From: Sandaracinaceae bacterium
GTDB lineage: Bacteria > Myxococcota_A > Polyangia > Polyangiales > Sandaracinaceae
Length of the DNA stretch: 12,845 nt
Reading direction: 5' to 3'
Assembly: GCA_025056955.1 (NCBI GenBank)
Contig: JANWYL010000069.1
Span: 1 to 12,845 of the forward strand
In this document: positions 1 to 7,556 of the stretch, one piece after another
Layout: each line of letters begins with the position of its first letter
Position numbering within the stretch: the first letter of the stretch is position 1
Translations under genes and position numbers: made by a program
Notes under the pieces: generated by a model
What the model saw: the letters and a program-made list of their open reading frames with translations, nothing else
Database searches by the model: none
Told to the model about the DNA's origin: nothing

Positions 1-1539
1 ATGCCAAGCCGTGGTTCTTTGGCCCAGGCAAGGCCCAATGAAGGCCGGGAGATCTCCCAAGCCATCGACGAGTTGCGACTTGAAGAAGCCCAAGCAATGC
101 TCGAGGCAGCGCTTCGACGCTTTCCGGACAATCCAGCCCTGCGCTTTGAACATGGCCTTCTTCTTTTCCATCGCGGTGAGTACCGTGCAGCCCGCGAGGA
201 GCTCCTTGCCAACGCCATTCGGGCCGTTGGGTTGCGCCCCGCCTCCGAACGCTTTTTGCTCACCCGAATTGCTGCAAAAAGCGCTGCGATCTTTGAGCAC
301 TTCGAACAACAAAGCAGCCCTGACGGGCGATACGTGGTCCGCTACCCTAAAAGTGACAAGGCCATCTTGCCATGGCTTTTTGAGGTATTGCGCCGAATCG
401 ATAAGGGCATAGGGGAAATCTTTGGCACTGTCCACTCAGGGCCTGTCCAAGTCGTGCTCGTTCCAAGTGCTGAAATTTTGGCGGAGCTTTCCTCCCTTAG
501 CCTCGAGGAGATCGAAACCACTGGCACAATTGCGATCTGCAAGTGGGACCACATCCTCCTCACAAGCCCTAGGGCACTTGTGCATGGATATCCATGGGCC
601 GACACCTTGGCCCACGAGTTTGTGCACCTGGTGCTCACCCGCCTCACCCGCAATCGGGCGCCTGTCTGGATGCAAGAGGGATATGCCCGCTTTCTCGAGC
701 GCCGCTGGCGTGGCCCTCATGCCCTTGGAGAACTTGATTCCTACTCGATTGATCTCTTGCTTCGTGCCTATCACAAAAACGAACTCCTTTCTTTTGAACA
801 ACTGCACCCATCGATTGCCCGCCTGCCTTCTGCAGAGCTTGCGGCCTTGGCCTTTGCCCAAGTGTCGACATTCATCGCATCCTTTTATCGCCGTCACGGG
901 GCTTTGGGGCTTCAGGCCGTGGTCAACCGGGTGGCCCAAGGAATTGATGCCAAACGGGCCTTCGCTGAAATCGCTCAAGCCCCTTTCTCATCCCTTGAGC
1001 AAGGCTGGAAGCAAGACCTCGCTGCGCTCTCTCCTCCTCCTGCGCCAAATCATCCCCTGGTCCTGACCTTCCGGGGCAGCACCTCGGACGATGAAGTCGA
1101 ACGCCTCTCACAACGCCAAGCCCGAGATGCAGTGCGTTTGGGAGATATGCTCTTTGCCCGCCGCCGTTATCTTGCCGCGCGCTACGAGTATGAACGCGCT
1201 CTTAGCAAAGGAGAAACCTATCCCTTCATCGCGGTGCGCTATGCCCGCGCGGCCCACGCAGCTGGCACTCCCCTCGCTGCCCTTGACGTGCTTCTGCCCT
1301 TGCGAGCCAAGCACCCCCACTACGCTCCGCTTTTCTCCCTCATCGCCCTGAACGCCCTCTCCGCAGGAAAGAAAGATCTTGCCGAGGAGGCAGCGCTTGA
1401 AGCGATTTGGATCAATCCCTTTGACCCAGAACCGCCTTGCATCATTGAGCAGATCGGCCGTGGCTCTCAATGGTGGCCAATTGCAACCCAAAGCTGTGCA
1501 CACCCCCTTGAGAGCCTCCAAAGGAATGGTATTCAATAG
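1..1539 (+). CDS. TPR-containing HExxH (peptidase MA-like) metalloprotease-like protein, probably 5'-partial
   Basis: The 512 visible residues start at base 1, so the true N-terminus may lie upstream. Residues 5-10, SLAQAR, look like the end of a signal peptide (inference), which would place the protein in the envelope or periplasm. Residues about 18-72 and 365-480 are helical TPR-like repeats, with the typical small/aromatic pattern (for example ALRFEHGLLLFHRGEYRAA). The middle holds a zinc gluzincin signature: H205-E206-F-V-H209 followed by W223-M-Q-E226-G-Y-A, where E226 fits the third zinc ligand of the peptidase MA family. All visible catalytic residues are intact, so peptidase activity is plausible, but the substrate is unknown. 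Thioredoxin follows 14 bp downstream on the same strand, with a kinase-like gene after it, so the three may be co-transcribed. The fold family is fairly sure; the biological role is not. Confidence 0.75.
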   Translation: MPSRGSLAQARPNEGREISQAIDELRLEEAQAMLEAALRRFPDNPALRFEHGLLLFHRGEYRAAREELLANAIRAVGLRPASERFLLTRIAAKSAAIFEHFEQQSSPDGRYVVRYPKSDKAILPWLFEVLRRIDKGIGEIFGTVHSGPVQVVLVPSAEILAELSSLSLEEIETTGTIAICKWDHILLTSPRALVHGYPWADTLAHEFVHLVLTRLTRNRAPVWMQEGYARFLERRWRGPHALGELDSYSIDLLLRAYHKNELLSFEQLHPSIARLPSAELAALAFAQVSTFIASFYRRHGALGLQAVVNRVAQGIDAKRAFAEIAQAPFSSLEQGWKQDLAALSPPPAPNHPLVLTFRGSTSDDEVERLSQRQARDAVRLGDMLFARRRYLAARYEYERALSKGETYPFIAVRYARAAHAAGTPLAALDVLLPLRAKHPHYAPLFSLIALNALSAGKKDLAEEAALEAIWINPFDPEPPCIIEQIGRGSQWWPIATQSCAHPLESLQRNGIQ

Positions 1540-1553
1540 GTGGCTGATGCCCT

Positions 1554-1886
1554 ATGCCAAGCCGAAACCTTCCACAGGTCAGCGAGCAGAACTTCGAAGA
1601 AGAAGTCTTGCGCTCTTCTGTGCCCGTCATCGTCGATTTCACTGGAAAGTACTGCGCACCCTGCCGGCAAATTGAGCCAATCATCGAAGAACTCGCTAGG
1701 GAATTCGCAGATCGCTTGAAGGTGGTCCAATTGGATGTCGAAGAGGGGCCACAAGTTGCAGCCAAAGCAGGTGTGCGCGCCATTCCGACGCTGATCATCT
1801 ACAAAAACGGAAGCCCCATCGCCACACACAAGGGGGCAGCACCCAAACCAATTCTCAAGCGTTTCTTTGAACAAGCATTGGTTTAG
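1554..1886 (+). CDS. thioredoxin family protein (YCAPC active site)
   Basis: This is a 110-residue single-domain thioredoxin, the usual length of the family. The buried acidic residue is in VDF (D28), the redox pair is C34-A-P-C37, and the cis-proline loop is A-I-P78-T. The canonical WCGPC is here YCAPC: Trp is replaced by Tyr and Gly by Ala, which may shift redox potential or partner choice. There is no signal peptide, so it should act in the cytoplasm as a thiol-disulfide reductant. The ATG at 1554 is preceded by AGGTGG at 1538-1543, which also overlaps the stop of the upstream gene. It lies 14 bp after the TPR/HExxH gene and about 30 bp before the pseudokinase gene. No thioredoxin reductase is nearby. 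Family assignment is secure; which of several thioredoxins it is cannot be told. Confidence 0.93.
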   Translation: MPSRNLPQVSEQNFEEEVLRSSVPVIVDFTGKYCAPCRQIEPIIEELAREFADRLKVVQLDVEEGPQVAAKAGVRAIPTLIIYKNGSPIATHKGAAPKPILKRFFEQALV

Positions 1887-1916
1887 TCTCCTTGTTCTTC
1901 ACCCTGGGTGAGTCCC

Positions 1917-3314
1917 ATGGCAATCGATTCGACGTTGGTCACAGGTTCCCCTGCTGCCCTCAAGCCCCCCCAACCGGGGCAAGTGATTGGTGAGCGCTAT
2001 GAAATCATCAATCGAATCGATTCAGACGCCTTGGTTCTCACCTATCATGCGATCGATCAGGAACTGGAAAAAAAGGTGATCGTCCGGTGCACTGCACCGG
2101 GTCTTCTCTCTGAGAAAGATGCGCAACGCATCAAGGAGAGGCTGTCACCTTTTAAGGGAAGTAAAGGAGCACCTTCCGGCCGTTCCCTTTGGCTGGGTGT
2201 GTTGGACGTCGAAGCAGAAGGGGCGCTTGTGCTCTTCGTTGAGCCCATGCCCAAGGGCTCTTCACTGAGGGCCCTTTTTGACCACCGTCGAATGAGGCAC
2301 GAGCCCATTCACCCCCGCGAACTCCTCAACTGGTTTGGGCGAGCTGCCCACGCAATTGATCGCATGCATGCCCTTGTGGCTGCTTCTGGCCTCTACCATG
2401 GGGATTTGCGCCCAACCCGCGTTTACGTCTCCCAAGACGCAGTTGAGCTTTCAAGCCCCTTTTTGTTGGCAAGCTTGCCTGGAGATGCGGTTGCTGAGGT
2501 CATCGCCCGCGACGGAATGCTCCGCCACGCCTTTGCCCCTGAGGTCGCAGAAGGGCTAGGTGGGCCTGCTTCGGATCGGTATGGAATCGCTGCCTTGATT
2601 TGGGAGGCCCTTACAGGCTTAAGCCCTCGCCAACCTCTGCCCTCCTCGGTGGATCTCCCTGCTCCCCTTGGGCACATCCTTCGCCGATACCTCAACCCAG
2701 ACCCTTCAGCTCGTCCTCCCACCCTACAACCCCTCATCGAGGGCTTGGCGCACTTTGCCGGTTGCCCTGTTCCGGCATGGGAAGATCACCTTTTGCTCCC
2801 CCAAGGCACACCCATAGGTGACGAATCCGCCGACCACGCAAATACCATCCGCATCTCAACCCAGGACGTTATCGAAAAAGAAGAAGACACAGTCCGTGCC
2901 CCACTTCCCTTCGAAGTGCAACCACCGCCTCGGGTTCAACAACCGGATCCACCCCATGCCAACCCTTCCCCTCTTCCACAACCACCCCCTCTTTCTCGCC
3001 CCGCTCCTCCACCAATCAGTCCAACAATTTCCCGGTCTCCACCTTCGTCCCAACCCATTGAGGTGAAAAAACCTCCTTCGAGTAAAGACCAGTCCACACT
3101 CATCCTCTCACCCCCATCACGCCCTTTGCCTCATCGTTTACCTACCAACGATTCGAGTGAAGTAAAGGGTTGGCTCCTCGTCATCGCCTCAGTTGTTGTG
3201 GCTGCGCTGATTTTGGGTGCGGCGATCTGGTATCGCTCGAGCCGCCTTGGAAGGGCACCAATGCAAAGCGAGGTCTCCCCGCATGCTTGGCAGCTAGCTT
3301 TCTTGGGAGCTTGA
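1917..3314 (+). CDS. membrane-anchored serine/threonine pseudokinase with Pro-rich linker
   Basis: The 465 residues comprise a kinase-like domain (about 23-285), a Pro/Ser-rich linker (about 325-410), one transmembrane helix (about 418-438, WLLVIASVVVAALILGAAIW) and a short tail. The kinase fold is shown by the APE motif (A207-P-E209), the SDRYG helix-F start, and DPSARP before the end of the domain. Catalysis looks lost: the glycine loop has no glycines (RIDSDALVLTY), the VAIK lysine is Arg (V-I-V-R57), the HRD loop is H161-G-D-L-R-P-T-R168, and DFG is replaced by S-P-F (180-182). The protein is therefore probably an ATP-independent scaffold or signalling pseudokinase facing the cytoplasm. 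ATG 1917 is chosen because GGGTGAG at 1906-1912 can serve as its ribosome site; GTG 1908 is in frame but has no such site. The stop overlaps the convergent gene by 21 bp. Confidence 0.85.
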   Translation: MAIDSTLVTGSPAALKPPQPGQVIGERYEIINRIDSDALVLTYHAIDQELEKKVIVRCTAPGLLSEKDAQRIKERLSPFKGSKGAPSGRSLWLGVLDVEAEGALVLFVEPMPKGSSLRALFDHRRMRHEPIHPRELLNWFGRAAHAIDRMHALVAASGLYHGDLRPTRVYVSQDAVELSSPFLLASLPGDAVAEVIARDGMLRHAFAPEVAEGLGGPASDRYGIAALIWEALTGLSPRQPLPSSVDLPAPLGHILRRYLNPDPSARPPTLQPLIEGLAHFAGCPVPAWEDHLLLPQGTPIGDESADHANTIRISTQDVIEKEEDTVRAPLPFEVQPPPRVQQPDPPHANPSPLPQPPPLSRPAPPPISPTISRSPPSSQPIEVKKPPSSKDQSTLILSPPSRPLPHRLPTNDSSEVKGWLLVIASVVVAALILGAAIWYRSSRLGRAPMQSEVSPHAWQLAFLGA

Positions 3315-4472
3315 GCCCTTTGCCGCGCGGCCCTGCTGAATGATGGAGAGAATTGCATCGTGGAAAACAGGGCGAAAGCCATCGATTTTGCGGTTTGCGC
3401 GGCTTGGGCATACCCGATTGGTGAGAAGGACGATCACCACATCGTGCACAGGATCGCACCAAAAAGAGGTGCCAGTCACACCCACTTGACCGAGGCTCTC
3501 GTCGCTCAAGCGCTTTCCAATCAATTCTCCTCCCCAGTGGTGCTTGGCAGATAACCCAATCCCGAACCCTCCACGTCCCTTTAGCGCAACCATCTGATCG
3601 GTAGAGGCTTTGGAAAGAAGCTGGGAGGGCCTTCCCATCCATCCATCGAGCAAAGCCCTCGCAAAACGCCCAACGCCCCTCGCCGTCCCAAACAAACCGG
3701 CATGCCCGCTTATCCCTCCCATCACGTGGCAATTTTCATCGTGCACTTCTCCTCGCAGCCATCGGCCCCTCCACTCATCTCGCTCGGTAGGGGCCACCCG
3801 CTTGTGAAAAGCACCGAGCCTTTCAATCGAAAGGGCGGGAGGGTAGCACAAGTCAAGGGGATCGAGCCCCAGAGGATCCACGATCTCCTTTCGGAGATGG
3901 GCCGCCAAGTCCATCCCCGTGCTTCTGACAATCACCTCCGAAGCGACGATGTAGCCCAAATCGCTTTGGACTTTTCGGTTGTGACCTCGCTCCATCGATC
4001 GACGCGCAGCTTCTGAAAGAATCCAGCGACGGGCAGAAGTGCTTCCTTTTTCGTGAGGGAGATCGAGGTACAGCCCCCCCCATGGTGCGAGGCCCGCATC
4101 ATGTCTGAGAAGTGCTTCAAGCGTGGCTGCGCCCCCTACCGTCCCTTTGAGGTCTGGAAAAATCTGCTCAGCGCGCAACTCCAAGGAAATACGCCCGCGT
4201 TCCACAAGACGCAAGCAAATCGCAGCAAACACGGATTTGGTGAGTTCGGCCAGATCATAAATTGTGTCCTCTCGAACAGCCAAAGCAGTGCCCCGAGCAG
4301 GATGTTCCCCCTCTGGGAAAAGGGTGCCACCCACCGCCGTGATCTCGTCGAGTTGACCGTCTGGCCAGCGGCAAGAAATGAAAGCCACCCCTCCAGGAAA
4401 TGCGCGGCTTGCCACCCCTGCCCGCAAAAGCCGCTCGGCCTCCCTTCGAATCAATGCTGCCCAGCCTGACAC
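3294..4472 (-). CDS. serine beta-lactamase-fold (class C/esterase-like) protein with all catalytic motifs altered
   Basis: This is a 392-residue cytoplasmic-looking protein of the beta-lactamase/transpeptidase-like superfamily. Family landmarks are clear: YDLAELTK (73-79), LLRHDAGL, GEVHDENCHVMGG followed by SGHAGLFGTA, and VTGTSFWCDP with LLTNRVCPSR near the C-terminus. The catalytic residues are not: the nucleophile of S-x-x-K is Glu76 (codon GAA), the Y-S-N/D motif is Q169-S-D, and the K/H-T-G motif is Q329-V-G. Only the SxxK lysine (K79) is kept. The reading frame is intact over the full family length, so this is a pseudoenzyme rather than a decayed gene (inference). GTG 4472 is chosen because GGAGG lies 8 nt before it; GTG 4481, three codons upstream, is an alternative. 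The gene is divergent from truD and convergent with the pseudokinase gene. Its ligand or partner is unknown. Confidence 0.85.
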   Translation of the reverse strand: MSGWAALIRREAERLLRAGVASRAFPGGVAFISCRWPDGQLDEITAVGGTLFPEGEHPARGTALAVREDTIYDLAELTKSVFAAICLRLVERGRISLELRAEQIFPDLKGTVGGAATLEALLRHDAGLAPWGGLYLDLPHEKGSTSARRWILSEAARRSMERGHNRKVQSDLGYIVASEVIVRSTGMDLAAHLRKEIVDPLGLDPLDLCYPPALSIERLGAFHKRVAPTERDEWRGRWLRGEVHDENCHVMGGISGHAGLFGTARGVGRFARALLDGWMGRPSQLLSKASTDQMVALKGRGGFGIGLSAKHHWGGELIGKRLSDESLGQVGVTGTSFWCDPVHDVVIVLLTNRVCPSRANRKIDGFRPVFHDAILSIIQQGRAAKGSSSQES

Positions 4473-4553
4473 CCGCTCCACCTCCCTCTTTGAAGCCTCG
4501 CTTTGCTTTTTTTCTATCCTAGGTTAATCAATCCCCCTTTGTCTACACCACCC

Positions 4554-5654
4554 ATGAGAACTCAAGGTCCCCCCTATGCCCTCGCCTCCCCGCAAGGTCA
4601 ACCCATCGAAGCCCTGTTCAAGTCAAAGCCTGAAGACTTCGAAGTCCATGAGATTCCTGCATATCCACCTTCTGGAACAGGAGAACACATCTATATCCAC
4701 ATCGAAAAACGCGGCATTGACACCATCGAAGCAATCCGTCGCCTCTCCCGGGCACTCAAGCTCAGCCCAACCCGTTTCGGCCATGCTGGGATGAAGGATC
4801 GCCACGCATTGAGCACCCAGTGGTTGAGCATTCATTCCCCCTTGCCCTCCAGTGCCCTCGAGAAACTGGCTCTTCCAGGCCTCCGCATCCTCGAAATCTC
4901 CAGGCATCGCAACAAACTCCGCGCAGGTCACCTCCGTGCCAACCGCTTCTGCATCGTGCTTCGGAAGGTTGCCCCCTCTTGCTTTGAGCCAATCCGGGAA
5001 AGGCTCGAATGGCTCAAGACACAGGGCTTGCCTGCATACTTTGGCGAGCAGCGCTTTGGAAGGGCTGGAGACAACGCCACCCGTGCCTGGGAATGGCTCC
5101 TTGGTAAAGGTCAAGCACCCTCTCACTCCCTCGAGGGGCGGCTTTGGGTTTCTGCCCTCCAGGCTGAGATTTTTAACGCTCTCCTCGATGCCCGCATCCG
5201 CGCTGGTGAGTACGGGCGCATCATCGAAGGTGACCTCGTGCGCAAAGAAGACACAGGAGGGTTGTTCATCGCGGACGGCAGCCTCGCCATGCAAGAGCGC
5301 GCAGCCCGTTTTGAGCTAAGCCCCACAGGGCCAATCGTAGGCCCACGGATGCTTTGGCCCGAAGGAGAAGCGCGGAGGCGCGAAGAAGCCGCCATCGCAC
5401 AGGCAGGGCTTCACCCAGAACTCCTCAGTCGCTTGGGCCGCTATGGCAAAGGCAGCCGCCGACCTTACCGCTTCCCCGTCCGCGACACCCATATCAGTTT
5501 TGATGCCAGTAACCACCTCGTCACCATTCATTTCACCCTTCCCCCTGGCGCTTATGCTACAGAACTCATCCGCGAGCTCACCCAGGGTGGCGCACGAGAT
5601 GCATCTTTGCTTCACCAAGGAGCAGCTCCCACCAACAACCAGTCAAACGATTGA
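4554..5654 (+). CDS. truD: tRNA pseudouridine(13) synthase TruD
   Basis: TruD converts uridine 13 of tRNA (tRNA-Glu in E. coli) to pseudouridine. The 366 residues are close to the E. coli enzyme in size. The catalytic motif is G-H-A-G-M-K-D82-R-H-A, with D82 as the catalytic aspartate. Further family motifs are PSGTGEHIYIHIEKRGIDT (39-57), AYFGEQRFGRAGDN (161-174) and PPGAYATELIREL near the C-terminus. The frame is open back to TTG 4503, but that extension (LFFYPRLINPPLS) is outside the family core, so ATG 4554 is chosen. No Shine-Dalgarno sequence is seen before either start. A weak promoter candidate is TTGAAG (4490-4495) with TATCCT (4515-4520). The gene is transcribed away from the pseudohydrolase gene and converges on ribBX with a 13-bp gap. 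The call is secure. Confidence 0.96.
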   Translation: MRTQGPPYALASPQGQPIEALFKSKPEDFEVHEIPAYPPSGTGEHIYIHIEKRGIDTIEAIRRLSRALKLSPTRFGHAGMKDRHALSTQWLSIHSPLPSSALEKLALPGLRILEISRHRNKLRAGHLRANRFCIVLRKVAPSCFEPIRERLEWLKTQGLPAYFGEQRFGRAGDNATRAWEWLLGKGQAPSHSLEGRLWVSALQAEIFNALLDARIRAGEYGRIIEGDLVRKEDTGGLFIADGSLAMQERAARFELSPTGPIVGPRMLWPEGEARRREEAAIAQAGLHPELLSRLGRYGKGSRRPYRFPVRDTHISFDASNHLVTIHFTLPPGAYATELIRELTQGGARDASLLHQGAAPTNNQSND

Positions 5655-5667
5655 GTGAAACCAACCA

Positions 5668-6843
5668 TCAACCTGATCCCAGCGCAACCGTCTCCACAAT
5701 CTCAAGGCCAAACCCATCGAGCGCAACGATCCGCCTCGGTCGCCGTGTGAGAAGGCGGATTTTTCCAAGCCCCAACCTGCGCAAAATTTGGGCTCCAATT
5801 CCATACTCTCTCATCACCTCACCTCGCTCGAGCTTTGGCTCCTCAATCCCTCCACCAAGCCACCCCCTGAGCTCTGCCTCGATGTTCATGGGCCATGAAA
5901 AAAAGACAATCACCCCCTTCCCCTCCCTCTCAATCACATCGATCGCCTCCCTCAGCACCAACTTCTCTGGAAGCTGCACCCCAAATATGTCTCCCAGCAC
6001 ACTCCCCGTATGCATGCGCACAAGTGTCGGTTCACCTGGGTTCAACCCTTCACCATGCACGCAAGCCAGATATTCCCTTTCACCACTCACTGGGCTTCGA
6101 AACAGGTGAAACCTCCACCTCTTCCCGCTTCCCAACACCAAATCCCCTCGCATCCTTTCTTCGATGAGCTCTTCGTGGGCCAGCCGATAGTGGATGAGTT
6201 CCGCAATGCTTACGATGTGCAGCTTGTGCGCGGCCGCAAAGCGCTCGAGATCCGGCATCCTGGCCATTGTTCCGTCGTCATTCATGATTTCGCATATCAC
6301 CCCTGCAGGGTAAAGCCCCGCAAGCCGCGCCAGATCCACAGATCCCTCGGTGTGACCGCTTCGTTGAAGCACACCGCCAGGACGCGCTCGCAATGGAAAA
6401 ACATGCCCAGGGCTCACCAAATCGCTCGGTTGGGTCTTTGGATCAACCGCAACCCGAATGGTGTGGGCACGGTCATGCGCTGAAATCCCCGTCGACACCC
6501 CTGTCCTTGCCTCAATCGATACAGTAAAAGCAGTGGAACGAGGCGAGCGATTTGTATCAACCATCATTGGCAGTCCAAGCTCCCTCACCCTCTCTTCCGT
6601 CAAGGTGAGGCAGATCAACCCACGAGCATAACGCGCCATGAAATTGATTGCTTCCGGAGTCACCTTTTCGGCAGCCATGACGAGATCGCCTTCGTTCTCA
6701 CGATCCTCGTCATCAACGAGAATCACCATGTTTCCCTTGCGGATCTCTTCAATCGCACGCCTCACCCTCTCAAAAGCACGTTCTCCCTTCAACTGCATGC
6801 CATCAACCACCTTCTCGGTGACCTTGGCCTCGAACTCAACCAT
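5668..6843 (-). CDS. ribBX: RibBX: DHBP synthase fused to degenerate GTP cyclohydrolase II-like domain
   Basis: The N-terminal half (about 20-220) is a complete 3,4-dihydroxy-2-butanone-4-phosphate synthase, which turns ribulose 5-phosphate into the four-carbon unit of riboflavin. Its motifs are VDDEDRENEGD (43-53), GISAHDRAHTI (119-129), SPGHVFPLRARPGGVL and RSGHTEGSVDLARLAG (161-176). The C-terminal half (about 240-391) keeps the RibA fold (REYGIGAQILRRLG, IRLLT), but the three zinc cysteines of GTP cyclohydrolase II are lost: the expected positions are S281, P292 and K294. The RQEGRGIGL motif is also gone, replaced by FFSWPMNIEAEL. This matches the described RibBX variant of Proteobacteria, so a separate RibA is needed elsewhere in the genome. 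The ATG has AGGA 5 nt upstream. It is the last rib gene here, 36 bp after ribE. Numbering is from ATG 6843. Confidence 0.93.
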   Translation of the reverse strand: MVEFEAKVTEKVVDGMQLKGERAFERVRRAIEEIRKGNMVILVDDEDRENEGDLVMAAEKVTPEAINFMARYARGLICLTLTEERVRELGLPMMVDTNRSPRSTAFTVSIEARTGVSTGISAHDRAHTIRVAVDPKTQPSDLVSPGHVFPLRARPGGVLQRSGHTEGSVDLARLAGLYPAGVICEIMNDDGTMARMPDLERFAAAHKLHIVSIAELIHYRLAHEELIEERMRGDLVLGSGKRWRFHLFRSPVSGEREYLACVHGEGLNPGEPTLVRMHTGSVLGDIFGVQLPEKLVLREAIDVIEREGKGVIVFFSWPMNIEAELRGWLGGGIEEPKLERGEVMREYGIGAQILRRLGLGKIRLLTRRPRRIVALDGFGLEIVETVALGSG

Positions 6844-6879
6844 CTCCTTCCTCGCGTTACACTTCTTGGTGCTTTTGGT

Positions 6880-7515
6880 TTAGAATTCCACTCCCAATTC
6901 TGGGTTGAAGTTTGGTGGAGCGCCATCAACTCCTGGTTTTCCAAGCAGGCGCGCAATGTACTTTGCGATCACGTCAACCTCGATGTTGACGCGATCACCA
7001 GGTGCTCGCGCGCCAAGCGTCGTTTTGCTCAGGGTGATCGGAACGAGCACCACATCGAAGCTGACACCATGAGAACGGTTGATCGTAAGGCTAACCCCAT
7101 CAACAGCCACCGATCCTTTGGGCGCAAGGAATGGCGCAAGCTCAGGAGGAACAGTGTAGGTGACCTTCAGCGCTTCTCCCAACCTCTCCAGCCCACTCAC
7201 AACTCCAACACCATCCACGTGCCCCGTCACAAAATGACCGCCCAGGCGATCTCCAACTGCAAGTGCTCTCTCCAAATGCACCCGATCGCCAACACGAAGT
7301 CCCCCAATGGTTGTGCGCGCAATGGTTTCCGCACTCGCTTGAACAGAGAAGGTGCTTGCCCTCCACCTTACCACAGAGAGGCAGACACCATTTACAGCAA
7401 TTGATTCACCTTGAACAAAATCCTTGTAAGGACACTGAATTTCAAGCTCACACCCTTGCTCCAACTCTCTCTTGGATATGACTTCCCCAATCACATCAAT
7501 AATCCCAGTGAACAT
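6880..7515 (-). CDS. ribE: riboflavin synthase, alpha-subunit type
   Basis: Riboflavin synthase dismutates two molecules of 6,7-dimethyl-8-ribityllumazine into riboflavin and the pyrimidinedione that is recycled. The 211-residue length is normal. It starts with the hallmark MFTGIIDVIGEV and shows the internal duplication of the family: first barrel with GESIAVNGVCLSV, second with KGSVAVDGVSLTIN. GGHFVTGHVDGVG and the C-terminal helix EVDVIAKYIARLL are also present. The frame is open upstream to 7581, but the extra residues precede the invariant MFTGI start and would overlap ribD, so ATG 7515 is used. GAGGGATGG lies a little over the usual distance upstream. It sits 41 bp after ribD and 36 bp before ribBX, in one operon. 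Some nomenclatures call this gene ribC. The call is secure. Confidence 0.96.
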   Translation of the reverse strand: MFTGIIDVIGEVISKRELEQGCELEIQCPYKDFVQGESIAVNGVCLSVVRWRASTFSVQASAETIARTTIGGLRVGDRVHLERALAVGDRLGGHFVTGHVDGVGVVSGLERLGEALKVTYTVPPELAPFLAPKGSVAVDGVSLTINRSHGVSFDVVLVPITLSKTTLGARAPGDRVNIEVDVIAKYIARLLGKPGVDGAPPNFNPELGVEF

Positions 7516-7556
7516 GCCACACCATCCCTCACGAAAACACCATGCACCCATTTGGC

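Noticed and set aside
1..1564. ATGCCAAGCCG occurs at the start of both the first gene and the thioredoxin gene
   Set aside because: Only 11 bases are shared and the sequences diverge at once; no longer repeat or duplication is seen, so chance is sufficient.
3322..3331. Perfect palindrome GCCGCGCGGC after the pseudokinase stop, as a possible terminator
   Set aside because: It has no loop space and no following T run, and lies within the hydrolase coding sequence.
3181..3732. 183-codon minus-strand frame overlapping the hydrolase and pseudokinase ends
   Set aside because: It is a shifted frame of the hydrolase gene with Arg/Cys/Trp-rich, domain-free translation.
4623..5294. 223-codon open frame on the minus strand opposite truD
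   Set aside because: It lies wholly inside a gene with intact TruD motifs, shows no recognisable domain and is explained by the codon bias of the sense strand.
5619..5629. GGAGCAGCTCC near the truD end as a terminator stem
   Set aside because: The loop would be a single base and no T run follows; it is inside truD.
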